A DNA stretch of 6,110 nt from Bacilli bacterium. GTDB taxonomy: Bacteria > Bacillota_I > Bacilli_A > RFN20 > CAG-826. Shown piece after piece: positions 6,103 to 6,110 of the stretch. A program made the translations under genes and the position numbers. The stretch's first letter is position 1. Each line of letters starts with the position of its first letter. The DNA lies in the NCBI GenBank assembly GCA_016302705.1, contig JAEDNC010000052.1:1-6110 (forward strand), read 5' to 3'. A model generated the notes under the pieces. The model had not been told where the DNA came from. It saw nothing but the letters and a program-made list of their open reading frames with translations, and ran no database searches.

Positions 6103-6110
6103 AATTATCC

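Overview
This is a 6.1 kb AT-rich bacterial window in which every supported gene lies on the minus strand, so transcription runs from high to low coordinates. Gene content ([FeFe] hydrogenases, a SpoIIE-type phosphatase, a lipoprotein with a DUF6273-like domain), clear AAGGAG-type ribosome binding sites and the AT-rich bias suggest an anaerobic Bacillota, perhaps from the gut Erysipelotrichia/Mollicutes-related part of that phylum. The lineage is inference. All three visible stop codons are TAA, all Trp codons I read are TGG and no in-frame TGA was seen, so a UGA=Trp code is not indicated.

Right part (about 6102 to 1812): a tight three-gene operon. First comes a sensory-type (group C, HydS-like) [FeFe] hydrogenase with ferredoxin, H-cluster, Fe-S and PAS domains and a helical tail. 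It overlaps by 11 bp a SpoIIE/PP2C-type Ser/Thr phosphatase that carries an extra, unrecognised C-terminal domain. After a 12-base gap comes a monomeric group B [FeFe] hydrogenase with many Fe-S cysteines. A good intrinsic terminator (GAAA tetraloop, T-run) closes the operon just after the last stop codon. The operon promoter and any genes before HydS lie beyond the right edge.

The simplest working model, from known family roles plus the coupling seen here, is that HydS senses H2 or redox state, passes this through its PAS/helical tail to the phosphatase, and the phosphatase dephosphorylates an unseen partner to tune hydrogen metabolism, including the catalytic group B enzyme. No matching kinase, anti-sigma factor, antagonist protein or H-cluster maturase (HydE/F/G) is in the window. 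Similar sensory hydrogenase plus phosphatase plus hydrogenase clusters are known in clostridia, so the general arrangement is not new. The less explained parts are the phosphatase C-terminal domain and the active-site substitutions in HydS.

Middle (1586-1811): a 226-base intergenic region holding the terminator, a perfect 15-bp odd-centred palindrome, a weaker pair of dyads, a plausible extended -10 promoter and a ribosome binding site for the next gene.

Left part (1585 to 1): one long open frame that runs off the left edge. It encodes a secreted lipoprotein with a duplicated Cys/Trp-rich module followed by a DUF6273-like domain. It looks like an independent surface-protein gene with no visible link to hydrogen metabolism.
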